Positions 33,989 through 46,672 of a stretch of DNA of 64,000 nt are shown in pieces (position 1 is the first letter of the stretch; the number at the start of each line of letters is the position of its first letter). Origin of the DNA: Schistosoma haematobium (lineage: Eukaryota > Platyhelminthes > Trematoda > Strigeidida > Schistosomatidae); contig NC_067195.1 of the NCBI RefSeq assembly GCF_000699445.3, positions 19,725,287 through 19,789,286 of the forward strand, read 5' to 3'. A program made the position numbers and the translations under genes. The notes beneath the pieces are model-generated. The model was not told where the DNA came from. It did no database searches and was given only the letters and a program-made list of their open reading frames with translations.

Positions 33989-35172
33989 AGTGTATCACTG
34001 ATCATCCTCCATTTTTACCCGGAAAACTTGGATTTATCATTTATTATGCCTGCAAACTTGACCGGTTTTGGTCTAGAAATTCCTGTCGGTGTCAACTATT
34101 TTTATGTCAAGCCAATTTTATCAGTTGCTTTTTGTGCACTTGATAGTTCATGACTGATAATTAATTTAAACTGACTGCTTATGTACTAGGACAAGAGCTG
34201 GAAATTGCGTGAAGGTCTATGAATTTTGACCTCTAAGGAAGACTGGATATCCAGTGAACTCTGCTCAGTGCTGTTGAAAAACGTATTCATAATTATTTCA
34301 ATGAAGTTCTGATAAACATAAATGGTATAGTGTACATAATTATAATTACGAACGCAGTCATTTATCTTTTTTGGTTTGTTTCTTTATGCTGTTTTGCTCT
34401 TGTTTGTACCACTTCAACAAGTAAAAAAAAAATACTCCCTGACCTCATAATACATTATTTGGTTCAAATGGTATGTACCTCTAATGATATTTTTGTTTAG
34501 CTGTCTATTTCAAGTTGATTCTTACGAAAGAAACTCCGGCAGTTATTAGAAGCGTCTAAATGATATTGTACCAATTTCAGATCTTACTCGTATGAATTAA
34601 AAATCGTAATGTTAGGGTTCTGGATAAGTAGTGGCTAAGTTGTTTGTTCCGTAGATTTTCTCTGAATGGTAATTATTTTTGCGAATCAGAATAAAGCGAG
34701 CCGAAATTACTTATCCAAAAGGTTGTGTATTTCCACAACAAATACGATACTCAGCCATTCGTAGATATATAAACGACGTAGGACCCTATCATCAGCGTGT
34801 GACGGTGAATTTGACACCATATCCACCCCTTGGATAATCTTAAAATCCACTTCTAGTAGTGCTTTAGAGAATTACCTTCAGTTAACTAAAATGCCTTTGA
34901 ACTAACAATGGTAAATGTTTATCTCAATATTAGACTTTTGATATCAGTATTTCTTAATTATCTGCCTGTTTACCTATATATTTACGTACACACTTACTAA
35001 ATTACTCAATTGCCTGCGTAAGCCTGGCACCCATCTTAGGCTATAGGTTGCTGACTAGAGATCCCCTAGTAACTTTGATCTGGACTTTCTTTTTCAGTTG
35101 TTGTCTAGTGCTATTTGTGGTCTTGATGCTACCCCCTAATTCTCTGTACTGTCTTTTATTAACCTCTTTTGG
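33989..35172. other. Unassigned sequence downstream of the cyclin-like gene
   Basis: Presumably includes its 3'UTR. No repeat or gene recognised. Confidence 0.45.
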
Positions 35173-35305
35173 TTCTGAAGGCATCATATTCTTTTTGTTT
35201 ATCAGTGGTGATACCTAGGTACGTGGAGGCTTTGCCATCAATTTTAATTTGATTAGCCCTTGCCGTTTTGCAATTTAAGTTCTTACTTTTGCTCTTGCAA
35301 ATGTT
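35173..35305 (-). pseudogene. Possible RTE-type reverse-transcriptase fragment
   Basis: On the minus strand one frame reads CKSKSKNLNCKTARANQIK, then IDGKASTYLGITTDKQKEYD and ends AFRTKRG with a stop. 'I.G......tYLG..i.....' followed by 'R..kA' is the pattern between the catalytic box and the C-terminal tail of RTE-like elements. The flanks have decayed. Confidence 0.38.
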
Positions 35306-38300
35306 TAGGGAGGCATTTGTCTAACTTGTACTTGTCTAACTGTACTGACTGCCTTCACATACATTCTTTGTTATGTATGCAATATCTGCCTCCGTGTCCA
35401 GCGGGTTCAGTAGTAATGGTCCATTCGAGAGTTGTTCAAGGTGTTGCACTCACCTGTTCTGTTCCCCTTGAGCCCCAGTAACCGGTTTCCTTTTTTGTTC
35501 CTGACTGGTTGCCCTGGTGTGCCTTATTTCCATTTTGACCTCTTCGCTATATCATATAGTTCTTACGTATCTTCTCTTACAGCTTGTACTGTTGTAGTTG
35601 CTCGGTCCTCTATAAATCTCCACTTGTCAGTTCTAATGCTCTTCTTCACTCATTTGTTTGCTTCAGTGTATTCGGCTGTTGCCTTATTGTTCTTCTTTCC
35701 TTGAATCCTACCCAGGCTGTCTACAGAGATTTATTGCTTATTTTGGCGCTTTTCAGGGTTCAGTATCTCCTGATACGTTGGAGTTACTACTCCTTCGATC
35801 CCTTTTCGGTTGCTTGCCATGATGTTATCAGCTTCCTCTAATAGATTATTTTGACACAATACCATCACAAACTTTGTTTCTAGGTTTGATACAGGATTTA
35901 CTTACTATTTAAAATCAGAAAATTTATTTGTTTTTATTGTGATGACGGATTACTTGTAAGCCAACATTAATCTACCATAACGTGCTTATAGATACTTTCG
36001 TCAAATCTATTGAGCTAAAAAGAAAACTTCTTCTGTAAATTACTGTATTGTTATTTATCTAGTACTTAAAATGATATAACATACTTAAAATGGTATTGGT
36101 TAGCAGGCGAAAATTCTGGTAACCAGTATATTTCGTGACCATTATTGGCTCCATAACTACGACAGTGATTGGATAGTGCTAACGAAATTTGTATATTATA
36201 TTTAAATTCATGTATCTTCTACAGATTATTCGAATAATACAATAAGAAAATAAAAAGTCGAGTACAAAATATGCTTAAGATTACTTTACTTCAGTCATGC
36301 ATGTGAACCACAAACAAACTATGATAAAGCAGGTAGTGCGGAAATTGAACAAATTCAGATAGGAAAGACTGTAAGAGTCTACCCTATCTAAGTATGAATC
36401 GTCTTTGCATATTCAAATATACGATGTTTAAAATTTAAGGATGTGAGGGGATAAATATACAAACACGTATTTATAAAATCGTTCAACGTCAACGGTGAAT
36501 AACTAACAAGGACAAATAAAACTTGTGCATATAATAGGTTACAATTTACTTGAACAGGTTAGAATGATTAGCTTGTCCAAAAGTCAGGGTGAATTCGCAT
36601 GAGCGTCAAACCTATTAGAATGTCTTCTTACCAAATAAATATTTTCCTTTTAAATCAAAGTGATCTAACCCTTGCAGGAATTTTCAAAGGTTACATGTGA
36701 GAGCAGTTAGTTTGCTGGAAATCTTAAATCTGTGTCGAACAATATGACTATTCGTCTGTGCATTTGGTTAATGCTGTCAAGTTCTTGTGCCTTCTGTTAA
36801 ACTGAATGTTAGTGCATTATCAAACATTTCATTCTTTGTTCTTTGCTGTATGCTAATTATCAAACGGTTAGACTTGTATCTTATTTTTTCTGACGTCAAA
36901 CCAGATCGCTTTCATAAGTCCACGCATTAAGGTGCTAAGAATGAAAACTAAGGGAAAAAGGGATGAAACTTTAAAACCATAAAACTTTTTGTGAGATGCT
37001 ACCTCAAGGCTTTAACTACTGATTGCTTTTATGATATATCCCTATCTCAAGAAAATGTACACAGTCCTACATGACTCAGAGTCAGTTTCCAAAATGTCAT
37101 AAATTGTCCTGATTTCCTGAGCTATTTCTGCATTTGTCAGTGTAGAGTAGTGGTAGACAGTGGTTGAGAATAAGTAAAGTACGTCGCCATTATTTCCCCA
37201 AATAATTCATTGATATATCGTTATTTTGCCATAATTATCTTTGCTAACTCCGATTTTCTAATTTATATAAGTGACGTCCCAAAGGTATCTACTGTAAACA
37301 GCTTTATAATTTCAATGTCCATAATTTTTGTACGTAAAGTATGGCTTCAAGTTGGGCTAGTCCTGTAATAAGCAGATGTGTACCTCTCTAGTGCCACGGA
37401 GTGAGTAAGTTACTAAAGGCAAACACTTATTTTTATATATTTCCAGATAATTTTAAGCTAGAAACTCAGTATCTCTGATTAGATTCCGAAATAAAAGGGA
37501 AGTGATGGTCACTTTTATCTACCTTATTTCTCATTCTCAATCAAACGAATAGTATAAGGCGATACATTTAAGTGACATAAGAAGTATTATAAGGATTTCC
37601 CCATTGTGGCTTCATATATACCAGCTTACCTCTAGATAGGCAATAACTACTCAAAAGTTGAATGAATACAGAAAACTTTAGTTGTGTATTTATGAATGTC
37701 TAGGTTAACTAAATTAGAACTATCATATGGACTACTTCCAGAATGAAAAACACCAAGTTTAGAACGGATAATTGTTTTTTTATAAGCTGCTTCCTGCTTC
37801 AACCGTTGTGCTTTTGTTTTTGGAAAGGTTATATTCAATTTCAGTCATAAGTCAATATATTTATGGTCGAATAAAAATATAATTTCAAGGTATCACTCTC
37901 CAAGGAAATGGATATACTAACAATGATTCTAGACTATTTCAATCCATCACTTTCCAATATAACACATTATTTTTAAAAAAATCTGAGACATTTTAATAAT
38001 AGTTATGACATAAAATTATCGAACAGTAGACAGATCAAGGATTAGAAATTATCACAAATATATTTTAAAAATTAATTCATCTTAGTTACCGTACACGATT
38101 GCCCTAGAAGTCCTTATAAAGTGAAATACAAATTCCAACTTTCTGTTTGTTGGCATTAGTCGTTTTCATAGTGATAGACAGTCTTATCCTATCAGAAGTG
38201 AAATAGACTTCATTTGAAAGTTTTGATGATCAAATAATAAACAGTATCTTTTATAATCGAATGTTTTGGATACAGTTTCACAAGAGCAAAAACGTCCACC

Positions 38301-38950
38301 CTTATCAAAATGTAAAAATCTACTGCTAGGAATATTTGTAAAATAATTCAATCCAGTGTGTTTATGGATCAAGAGGTGAATAGTTTATGCATTTTAGTCT
38401 CATTCAGTTGATTTACTAGACACATTTTTGAGGTGTGATTTATCTTACTGTTTCAAAGAAACTTTGAATAAATATCGACTGTAATACTGTTGAGCAAAAT
38501 GAGGGACGGTAGACCGGTTGGTTAGATATTTAAAAAAAGACTCCAATAAATGTGGACTATCTATCCTTTTTACTGATTTGGAATTTCATTGAAAGAACTC
38601 AAACTCTAGACTCAGAGATTTGATAATATCCAATCGAAAACTAACAACAAAAGATTCATGATGACTGGTTTATAGTAAGGTCAGTATATCTTCTCATAAG
38701 TTAAAACTACTGACCCACTATAGCTGTTTGATACTCTATAAATGAAAGCCTGTCAGCATGAATTCCACACGAACTAAAGCCTGGAATCTTTCATTTGCAC
38801 TCAGTGTAAGTATATTTTCAACGAATGATTAGTGTTATCCAAGCTTAATCACTTCGTGAAAAGTTTTCATGTGCATGTAGTGCTACCTAGAGCTTGTTTC
38901 ATTTGTTGTTGAAATAAATTATTCATACACTAAACAATGCCATATTTCAC
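35306..38950. other. Unassigned AT-rich sequence
   Basis: The T- and C-rich plus-strand open frames at 35260-35841 show no domain. Nothing else recognised. Confidence 0.45.
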
Positions 38951-38954
38951 TGAT

Positions 38955-39232
38955 TGAAATCATGAGTCAATTGAAGCTAGACCACCCCTCCATGAGATTC
39001 GAACCCAGGACTTAACAGTCTCGCGCCAGGCGCTTAAACGACCGGACCACTGAGCCAGCATCCAACGGTGTTAATGTTAATGCAAGGTCGTGGATGCACA
39101 CTGCTGAGGAGTCCCATACTAGGATGGAACGGCCGTCCAGTGCTTCCAGGTTTTCCATGGTGGTCTAGCTTCAATCGACTCATGATTTCAATTTGTGAAA
39201 TTTCTAAAATCTCCACAAAACCTCTTCTGATA
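38955..39232. repeat. Hammerhead/tRNA-head repeat, facing pair 1
   Basis: Left arm on the minus strand: tail (AGTCAATTGAAGCTAGACCA) joined directly to a tRNA-like head at 38997-39064 (B box GGTTCGAATC, A box TGGCTCAGTGGTC on that strand). The hammerhead between them has been lost. Right arm on the plus strand: hammerhead at 39092-39147 and tail to about 39232. The tails at both ends form an inverted repeat. The family resembles schistosome Sm-alpha, which is known to encode hammerhead ribozymes. Confidence 0.75.
39092..39147 (+). ncRNA. Hammerhead ribozyme motif, damaged
   Basis: CTGAGGA at 39104-39110, stem II GTCC...GGAT, then GGAA where GAAA is required. Cleavage triplet GTC at 39135-39137, and stem I arms CACTG / CAGTG. 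The A-to-G change in the GAAA box and the changed stem II end should abolish or cripple cleavage. Confidence 0.7.
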
Positions 39233-39234
39233 AT

Positions 39235-41510
39235 TCCGTATTTTGCAAGACAACTGGGGAATTAAATAATATACCTGTAAAATACTATGTTTACCTGGCT
39301 GAAAACATGCTGATGCATAACGCTGTCTTCAGATGACATATTACTTAAATTTGCTTATAGCAACTATTTCTCTAGGTTTATAAGAAGAGAAATCGAACTC
39401 AAAGTAATGCTCTTATCTACATGAAAATTCAATAATTTAAAGTCACATTTATAATTTTTCTACAAATTAGCCGAATGGAAGACCAAAAATGCCGAAATAT
39501 AAGTTATTGTTATGAAAAGACTGAGAATAATTCTATGAAAAATTTAATTATAAGTAAACAGTTGGCTATTGGTTCACATGTTTTATATCTAGTGACTTCT
39601 TCAAAGCAAAGCTAACGGGAATTCATAAGAATAACTTTGTTATGTTTTTCACTTGGATTGTCAACACACAAAGCAAATCAAATAATTGTGTTCTGTTTCT
39701 GTTTATTTGTTTACCGTTTAGCGCATTATTAATTTTACTGACACTTTTCATTCTAACTGATTAACTTTAAGAGAAAAAAAATAAGACGGTTATTATAAAT
39801 CTTTTGTTCGATGTTGCTTCTTTTTTATTTTTCTAAACTAGAATAGTCATTGCCTATCATGAGCAAATAAAGTGAAATTTGTGAGTGCCGTCATTCAAAA
39901 CAATTATTAATCTTATTAGTTATATGAAATCTTGAGGCGTTTACATTCACACGTAAAGATAAGTGAAACATAATCCACTGATGAACTTCACTATGAAAGG
40001 GGATAGTTTCAACTAATTTTTATTCATTTAATTATTTTCACTTTACGACTAATTTAAATTCATTAGACAAGTATAGTTAAATAACCATTGAGAATTGGAC
40101 TGAAAGTGAATAAATAAAAAGTATATAATAGATAAAGTGTTATATATTTGAATTTAATGACAAGTGTCGATGAAGAAGTTTAAGAGAAAAGAAAGATGTG
40201 TGATGAAAAATATTTGAAATGAAAGTGGTGATAAATATTTTGTGGAGAAATATTTACAATCCAAAATTAGTTTTTCCTGAGACAAAACTAGAAAAAATGA
40301 TCTATTCATATCGTCAGAAAATTGGGAATCCATTTAAGTTTTTAGGTTTTACTTTATCCCAAGTGTTAGTGAATCCCAATTACAGCTGAATTCTGTTATT
40401 TTTTTAAAGAATGAACACATCATATGAAAAGTTAATCTGCTCACGGTTTCTTGCAGTTATGAGCTTCAAGAAACCATGAGATTCAAAGGATATCCAAGTA
40501 TTTACAGACACTTATGTTTTAGGTGGTTAGCTGTAATCATTAGAAAGCCCCCAACCTAGGTTTCATGATAGTCGACACTTGTCATCAAAGAGCGCGTATA
40601 GTCTTGAAGGTGGATGACGCGGGGTGTGAATTCCAGATAAAGTATTAATTTCCCCAAGACTGTAGGTCAGCACAACATCTAGATCAAGAGTTCTGTGCTG
40701 GCACCCCCAGCCGTCTATTATCAAGACATAATGCACACGATGTTAGACTATTAATAAGGACTAGGCGAATATAATGGTGATCACCTTAACCCCAATGCGA
40801 ATATTATAAGGATACATGAACTTGCTTTTCGCTATATTATTGCCTACATAGTAATATGAGTATTATACGATATAAGTAATTATTATTTTTCCAATTCAAT
40901 GAATTGATTAGAACGAAATGTTTATTCAGTAGTTCAACTATAAGAACTATTGACAGAATCTTGTTTGTAATGGATTTACAAAAACAGAGTGGCACAACTT
41001 TAAAGTTTATTGGTGGCTAGCTTAGATTATTAATTTGTAACGTATGTTAAATGTCGAGGATTATTTACCTATCATTTCAAACTCTTTCATGTTGCACATT
41101 GGCCTATCAGATTAGTGTGATTACTGGATGTAATAGAAACCTTTTGGCTTGTAACATCATTTATTATTATTATTATCACTGTTATTAGGAATTACTCACC
41201 ATGTTTTTGTTTTACAATTCATTTCACTCAAATTAACTTGTTCTGTATTTTAAAAATGAACTTCACCTAACTATAAACCAAAATGCTCTCTTTTGCTATT
41301 TTATCAGCAATTATATCCCTGTTAAGAATTAAATTTTTGTTATCGTCATTAATTAAGGCAATTTCGCTTATTATTGAATTCCTTTAAACGTATAGTTAAA
41401 CTGCATGTGTTCAAAATTAGCTTAGAGCAAACTAAATCGTACATTTCATCACAAATTGTAAAGGTACAATTTAAATCCCTCAGCCAGTGATTTAGTGATT
41501 AGTAGTTTCA
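39235..41510. other. Unassigned AT-rich sequence
   Basis: No gene recognised. An inverted repeat (14-bp arms, one mismatch) lies at 40440-40480. A G+C-richer stretch at 40550-40720 may be another interspersed repeat. Confidence 0.45.
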
Positions 41511-41630
41511 TTAAAATCATGAAGCTATCTATCTCAGACCGCCGTTGAAACCCTGAAAGCACTGGACGGCAGTTACGTTCTAGTATTGGACTGCTCAGCA
41601 GTGTGCATTCAGGATTCTATATTCTAGAAT
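41510..41630 (-). repeat. Hammerhead/tRNA-head repeat, partial copy
   Basis: Minus-strand tail and hammerhead remnant: CTGAGCA, stem II GTCC/GAAC, GTAA for GAAA, cleavage GTC. The tRNA-like head is missing. Core changes make it inactive. Confidence 0.65.
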
Positions 41631-41936
41631 TTACAAGCTAAACAAACATATATTTGCTAAATTGATATTATGTGCTTTAAATGAGCGCATGAAAAGCTTC
41701 TAAGTATAAATTCATTAACTTAATAACTTATACCATCGCTCTCTACTGATTCTTACATATTTCAGTAGTATAGTTCTCAATCCACTGTGAAATTTCACTC
41801 TCTTTCAAATACATTCATTAATAATAGTTTTTTGTATTGCTGATAAGGTTATTTATTCTCAAAATCTGCTTATATACTTATCTCTTATATGATCTTTTAA
41901 TTACTGTTTTATTCATAACATTAAAAATCAGGTCAG

Positions 41937-41938
<2 letters not shown>

Positions 41939-42009
<71 letters not shown>
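41939..42009. repeat. (AT)n microsatellite
   Basis: About 71 bases of uninterrupted AT, followed by an (ATA)n run to about 42070. Length is prone to assembly error. Confidence 0.95.
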
Positions 42010-42010
<1 letters not shown>

Positions 42011-42117
42011 CTTTCGAAAAACAAAATAATAAGGATAATAAGGCCTAGTGATAATAATAATAATAATAACAATAATTGTTGTTATTAAATGAAAATTAAC
42101 TTTTATTATTATTATTA

Positions 42118-42159
42118 TCACTATTTATTTTTTGGTACATATCTTTAAATAAATAGTGA
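42118..42159. repeat. Perfect inverted repeat
   Basis: 13-bp arms (TCACTATTTATTT and its complement) separated by 16 bases. Could be a terminator-like or snap-back hairpin; function unknown. Confidence 0.6.
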
Positions 42160-45100
42160 TGCACGCAAATACATGAAGACGATTAAAAACAGAGGACAAG
42201 CAAGTCAACTTTATTCAGTCACACATCTCTAAAAACATATAGGAAATTTTAAATTGTGCTTACTGCATGTATATCAGTAATAACAGGTAATTATTGTACA
42301 TAATAAATGGTAAAGTAAATTATTGTAAAGTAAATATTTAAGTTAATAACTTGTAAAGATTTTTTTAATTGTTATTATTATTATTTTTGTTCTCTCTTTC
42401 TCTCTATTTAATTTACTCATTTAGAAGAAAGTGGAGAAGTTTTGATGAAACATTAAACGAATAAACCTAACTTGTGGGCGTTCACACAATGATAATAAGA
42501 GCATAAGATTAATAATAACAGCTTCAGGTCGTTCATTCATTGATTCGTTGTTGATATTACCGTTTTGTCGTTTTCACTGTTATTTTAGTAGTAATAGTAC
42601 TAAAGATAGAAGTATTTAACAATCTTCACGCCTATAAACAGTTGTTATTTTTTCGAGAAAATATATAACTAGGTGTAGAAGAGAAGAGTTTCTTTAATTA
42701 TAGGGGAAAAAAGAGAAACGAAACATTTGTATATGAGTTTAAAATGTAGTTACGGTCACGTATATGTAAAGGTGTGTGTGTGTGTGCATAGGTTTCTTCT
42801 TCATCATTTTATTTCAAATCATTGTTATATATAAAAATGTTTCTCATTGGTAGACAAAAGTATACTTTATGCCAATCACAAGACAAATTAACATGGTAGG
42901 ATTAAAAAAACGCCGAATATGTTTAGGAATTGAAATAAATAAATAAATAAAATATTAATTTAAAATAATAAAAGCATCACTATTACTAAGAACATTGTTA
43001 TTTCTAACCGTATTTATATAATGGAAAAGGATTAATAATAAACAAATATCATTTGTTAAAAGGAATAAATTTTAGTTCCACTCATCCAAAAATTAATGTA
43101 AATACTCGCCTTTCTGTTTGATTAGCTCACGTACAAATAATAAAAATGATTGTTTGTTTGTTTGTTTTTTTCTCCTTTTTTTGTTTCCACTAAACAAAAG
43201 TTGGTTTTTTTTGTGTTAATGATAAAATCTATCTCTATAATCTGTCGTTAAAACAACAACAACGAAAAAAAAAGATAAATACGACAGTAGTTATACATAA
43301 ATATGTAAATAAATATTACTTATTTTTCTTTATATTACTGGCGTCGGGTTTGATAGAATACTGAGATTTTTTTTCTACACACATATATCATCTCATTGCA
43401 CGCAATAAATACAAGGTAAAAAAGAGAAACAATGAAAATGGATTTTACTTGTAGTTTTTCTTTTTTTTTAAATTTCTACGATACAAAAAATTGTATTGTC
43501 ATTCATCGATGTGAAATACACAGTGCGTGTAATCATAATATTGTGTGAATAATTTACACATTTACATACATGAACATACTCACAACTCATATAGACATTA
43601 TATAAATATAATTCAGTTGAGAAGAGTTAAATTAAAAAAACGAGTACGTTGATTATTGTTTAAGTGGGTACGTGGATAATACACCCAAAATAGTAATAAT
43701 AATAATAATGGTTTTCACTTTATTAAAGATTTGTTATCAGCTATACAGTAACAATAAGAATAACATGATTTTTTAACCTTAATTCCATCTGTTTTACTCC
43801 CTTTAATTTAAAGTGTGAATTAATTACAATTTTAAAATTGCGAACAATACAAACAAAATTTAAATATACATAATGGAAAGTTGAATTTTAGGATAAAAAT
43901 CTCCAATTAAATATTTAAAAAGTAATAATAAACAAACAGTTCACTTTCCTTGACTTTGAAAAACAGAAAAAAATTGAAAGAAAAAAAAAGTAAACAAGTC
44001 ATGCAATCATGATTATCAGTACTATATTCATTATCATTTTTAGTAACAGTTACTAATCATATCACCTTTTAGATTTGGTTGATATCGTTGGAATATTAAA
44101 TATTACACAGTTCCTGTAGATCTTTATGAATTTCTTACAATCTCTTGACTACAACTGTGGTAATTGTCATGGAAAACAATATTTTGACTGTTTTTTACTG
44201 AGGAATTTTGTCGGGAATCGGTATCAGATTCTAGTATCACATGAAGCCAAAACTACTGAATAGATGTGTTTTGTTGCTAGTAGGAAACACTTCAAAAGCG
44301 AGCACTCATAATGATTTCGAGGATTTGATCTGAGAGTCACAGATTCAGTGGCAATACATTTCCGACTTCAGTCAACTCTCAACGTAGAGTGATGACTACC
44401 TGGTGTCCAATAACTGCTGTTTAATTCCAGCCATAGCTGATTCATAAGTTAGGAAATTTTAATGGCTAAAAGGACAGTATTCATTGCAAGTTAATATCAG
44501 TTAGACTTCCATAAAAAATGGCATGCGTGAAATGAAACATCTACAGCTATTTTCTGTAGCTAACCCAATTATTTTTAAAATAACTAGCGAAAATATTGAC
44601 TTTGCAAATAATATATTTAAATCCCTTGAGTTTTCAGCAATTCAGATTCAAAAAGATAAAGCAGTACTGAGAAACAAATGGACGAGAGTTGGTTTAAAAA
44701 CCAACGTAAACTTAGCTTAGTGGATTAGTATAATCGTAGCTGAAGCTCATGTAAATTCGGCACAAACGTATTTATAGATAAGTAATTTCGTCAATCGAAA
44801 TATCACAAAAATCCAGGTATTTTCTTTCTTTTCCAACAGAAAATCCTTGTTAGTTACTTTTCGTAAATTAAAAGACGGAATTTAATAAAGCTGTGTCTGA
44901 ATATTTCCTTTATTTTGTTGTGTATTTTTTACGGAGGTCGAAATTAACAATATAGAGAATTACATTATACACAAACTAAATTTCCACTATTTTATTTAAG
45001 ATCATTATGAAGTGTTTACATTATTATCATTCGCTTTGTAGACAACAAATTTAAAATATATCACGAACACTAAGTTACTGTAATCTTAACAATCTTTGTG

Positions 45101-46039
45101 CTTACTGTTCCCACATCTGATGAATCACAATTTTGACCTTAAAAGACGTTTCTTGAAACAAAACCGACATTTCAATTCAATGTTGATATTAAAAACTGTT
45201 TGGAGATGAAAAGTTGAACCATAGAATCTCGACTAAGTTGTATTATGGTATCATTTTAAAGGTCGTGTACGGTCATTGGGTAAGAGTTTTAATCTGGGAC
45301 AAACCAGTCAATCCTTCCCGACTTTCAGTAGTTTCCTGACTCCCGCTAATATATAATAATGATTATATTAGTAATAACAACTTTGTTAATTAGTGGTTAG
45401 GTCAGTCAGATGAGCCTACTTTCACAATCTAATGAATGAACTTGATTTTAACTTTAGAAGTCAAACAGATGCTTACAATAAAAGGCTTTCAAGACAAAAC
45501 ACAATTAATGTCAATTATCTATCAATTTAATAGGTTATTTAAGCGATGTTAACTAGTCGAGAAAATCACTTTCAACTGTATTACAAACATCTAATTAACT
45601 CAGCGAATAGTTAAAATTATTTTGATTATTTGATTTTGCAAAATATTCAGTATGTATTACGTGTCATAATAACACCAGATTATTGATTTAGACATTATCA
45701 AGCATTCATATTAGTAAATAACTGAGTATAAATGAGAAAGTTAGAATTACGTAATCCTGAAGTATTTCAAACTAAGATGAAATAACTATTCAGTATTATC
45801 TAGTTTAAAATAACTTGCAAGCTACCTTAAATTCATGCTGAAATTTACTTTGACAACATACAGAGTTCACTTCAACATCACTTTACATAATGTCATTTAA
45901 CAATCTGAAGTAAACAACAAACTTTTCAATGAATTATTCTGTTATACTGTTTGTAAAATAACAACAGTCATAACTTTCATATTCCAGTAATAAATAGCCG
46001 TCACAACGTACCTTAAAACTTGTTACAAACGAAAATTAG
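42160..46039. other. AT-rich non-coding sequence with simple repeats
   Basis: Many short homopolymer and AAT/TTG runs, including (TG)n near 42773-42786. A degraded repeat with a few tRNA-box-like bases may lie near 44290-44410. The open frame at 44523-44720 has no recognisable domain. Confidence 0.5.
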
Positions 46040-46432
46040 GCTAATAATTATTTTCAGAAAGGGTTTTGTGGATATTTTGGTAATTTTATGGTTCAATTCA
46101 TGAGTCAACTGAAGTTAGAAAACCATGGAAAACTTGGAAGCACTGAACGGCCTTTCCATCCTAGGATGAGACTCCTTAGCAGTGCGCATACACGATCCCA
46201 ACCTGCGAAATTCGAACCGAAGACTTATCACTATCGCGCGTGAACACTTAAACACTAGACCACTCAGTCGGCATCCAACGGTGTTAATTTAAAAATTCAA
46301 CTAATCCACAAAATGGAGCGACACATCTACCATTGTCTCCAGTGAGTTACTATCTCACAACAGACCCGGTTGAACTCCACTGTTCACTACTTCTCACTAG
46401 AACTCCAGGAAATGTCTTTCGAAGCCACTCAC
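46040..46432 (-). repeat. Hammerhead/tRNA-head repeat, nearly full unit
   Basis: Read from the right: 5' region (46300-46430, containing CTCACTGGAGACAATGG), tRNA-like head (46209-46276, B box GGTTCGAATT, A box CTGAGTGGTCTAG), degraded hammerhead (46134-46190: CTAAGGA, GGAA) and tail to about 46050. The tail motif at 46099 recurs at 46501, 402 bases away, on the same strand. Confidence 0.78.
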
Positions 46433-46459
46433 CAATGGGCATACGATGGTTATTATCAG

Positions 46460-46672
46460 AAGGGGCTTTGTGGAGAATTTAGTAATTTACTAGTTGAATT
46501 CATGAGTCTATTGAAGCTAGATCACCATGGAAATCTCGGCCGTTTCGCTGAGCGGGATCGTGGATGCACACTGCTGAAGCGTCCCATACTAGGACGAAAC
46601 GGCCATCCACTGCTTCCAGGTTTTCCATAGTGGTCTAGCTTCAATTGACTCATGAATTCAACTATAAAATTA
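46460..46672. repeat. Foldback hammerhead repeat (palindromic)
   Basis: Tail arms of about 40 bp face outward at both ends (GAATTCATGAGTCTATTGAA on the left and its near complement ending GACTCATGAATTC on the right). The left arm also holds CGGCCGTTTCG, the complement of CGAAACGGCC in the right arm. The centre has lost one hammerhead strand. This looks like a template-switch or inverted-dimer product. Confidence 0.7.
46561..46612 (+). ncRNA. Hammerhead ribozyme motif, one core change
   Basis: CTGAAGC in place of CTGANGA (last A changed to C), perfect stem II GTCC/GGAC, intact GAAA, cleavage triplet ATC. The 3' stem I arm reads CACTG rather than CAGTG, so stem I does not pair. Probably inactive. 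Confidence 0.65.

Noticed and set aside
35260..35841. Overlapping hydrophobic plus-strand frames
   Set aside because: Pyrimidine-rich sequence gives Leu/Ser/Phe/Cys-rich translations in all three frames; part is antisense to an RTE-like fragment.
38997..39064. tRNA gene candidates at the repeat heads (also 46.2, 51.2, 57.7 and 63.7 kb)
   Set aside because: A and B boxes are present but cloverleaf stems do not form and each is joined to hammerhead/tail sequence; they are SINE-like promoters.
41837..42088. Open frames on both strands giving Ile-Tyr repeats
   Set aside because: They are translations of the (AT)n microsatellite.
44290..44410. Possible further SINE head
   Set aside because: Box matches are too weak and no second copy was seen.
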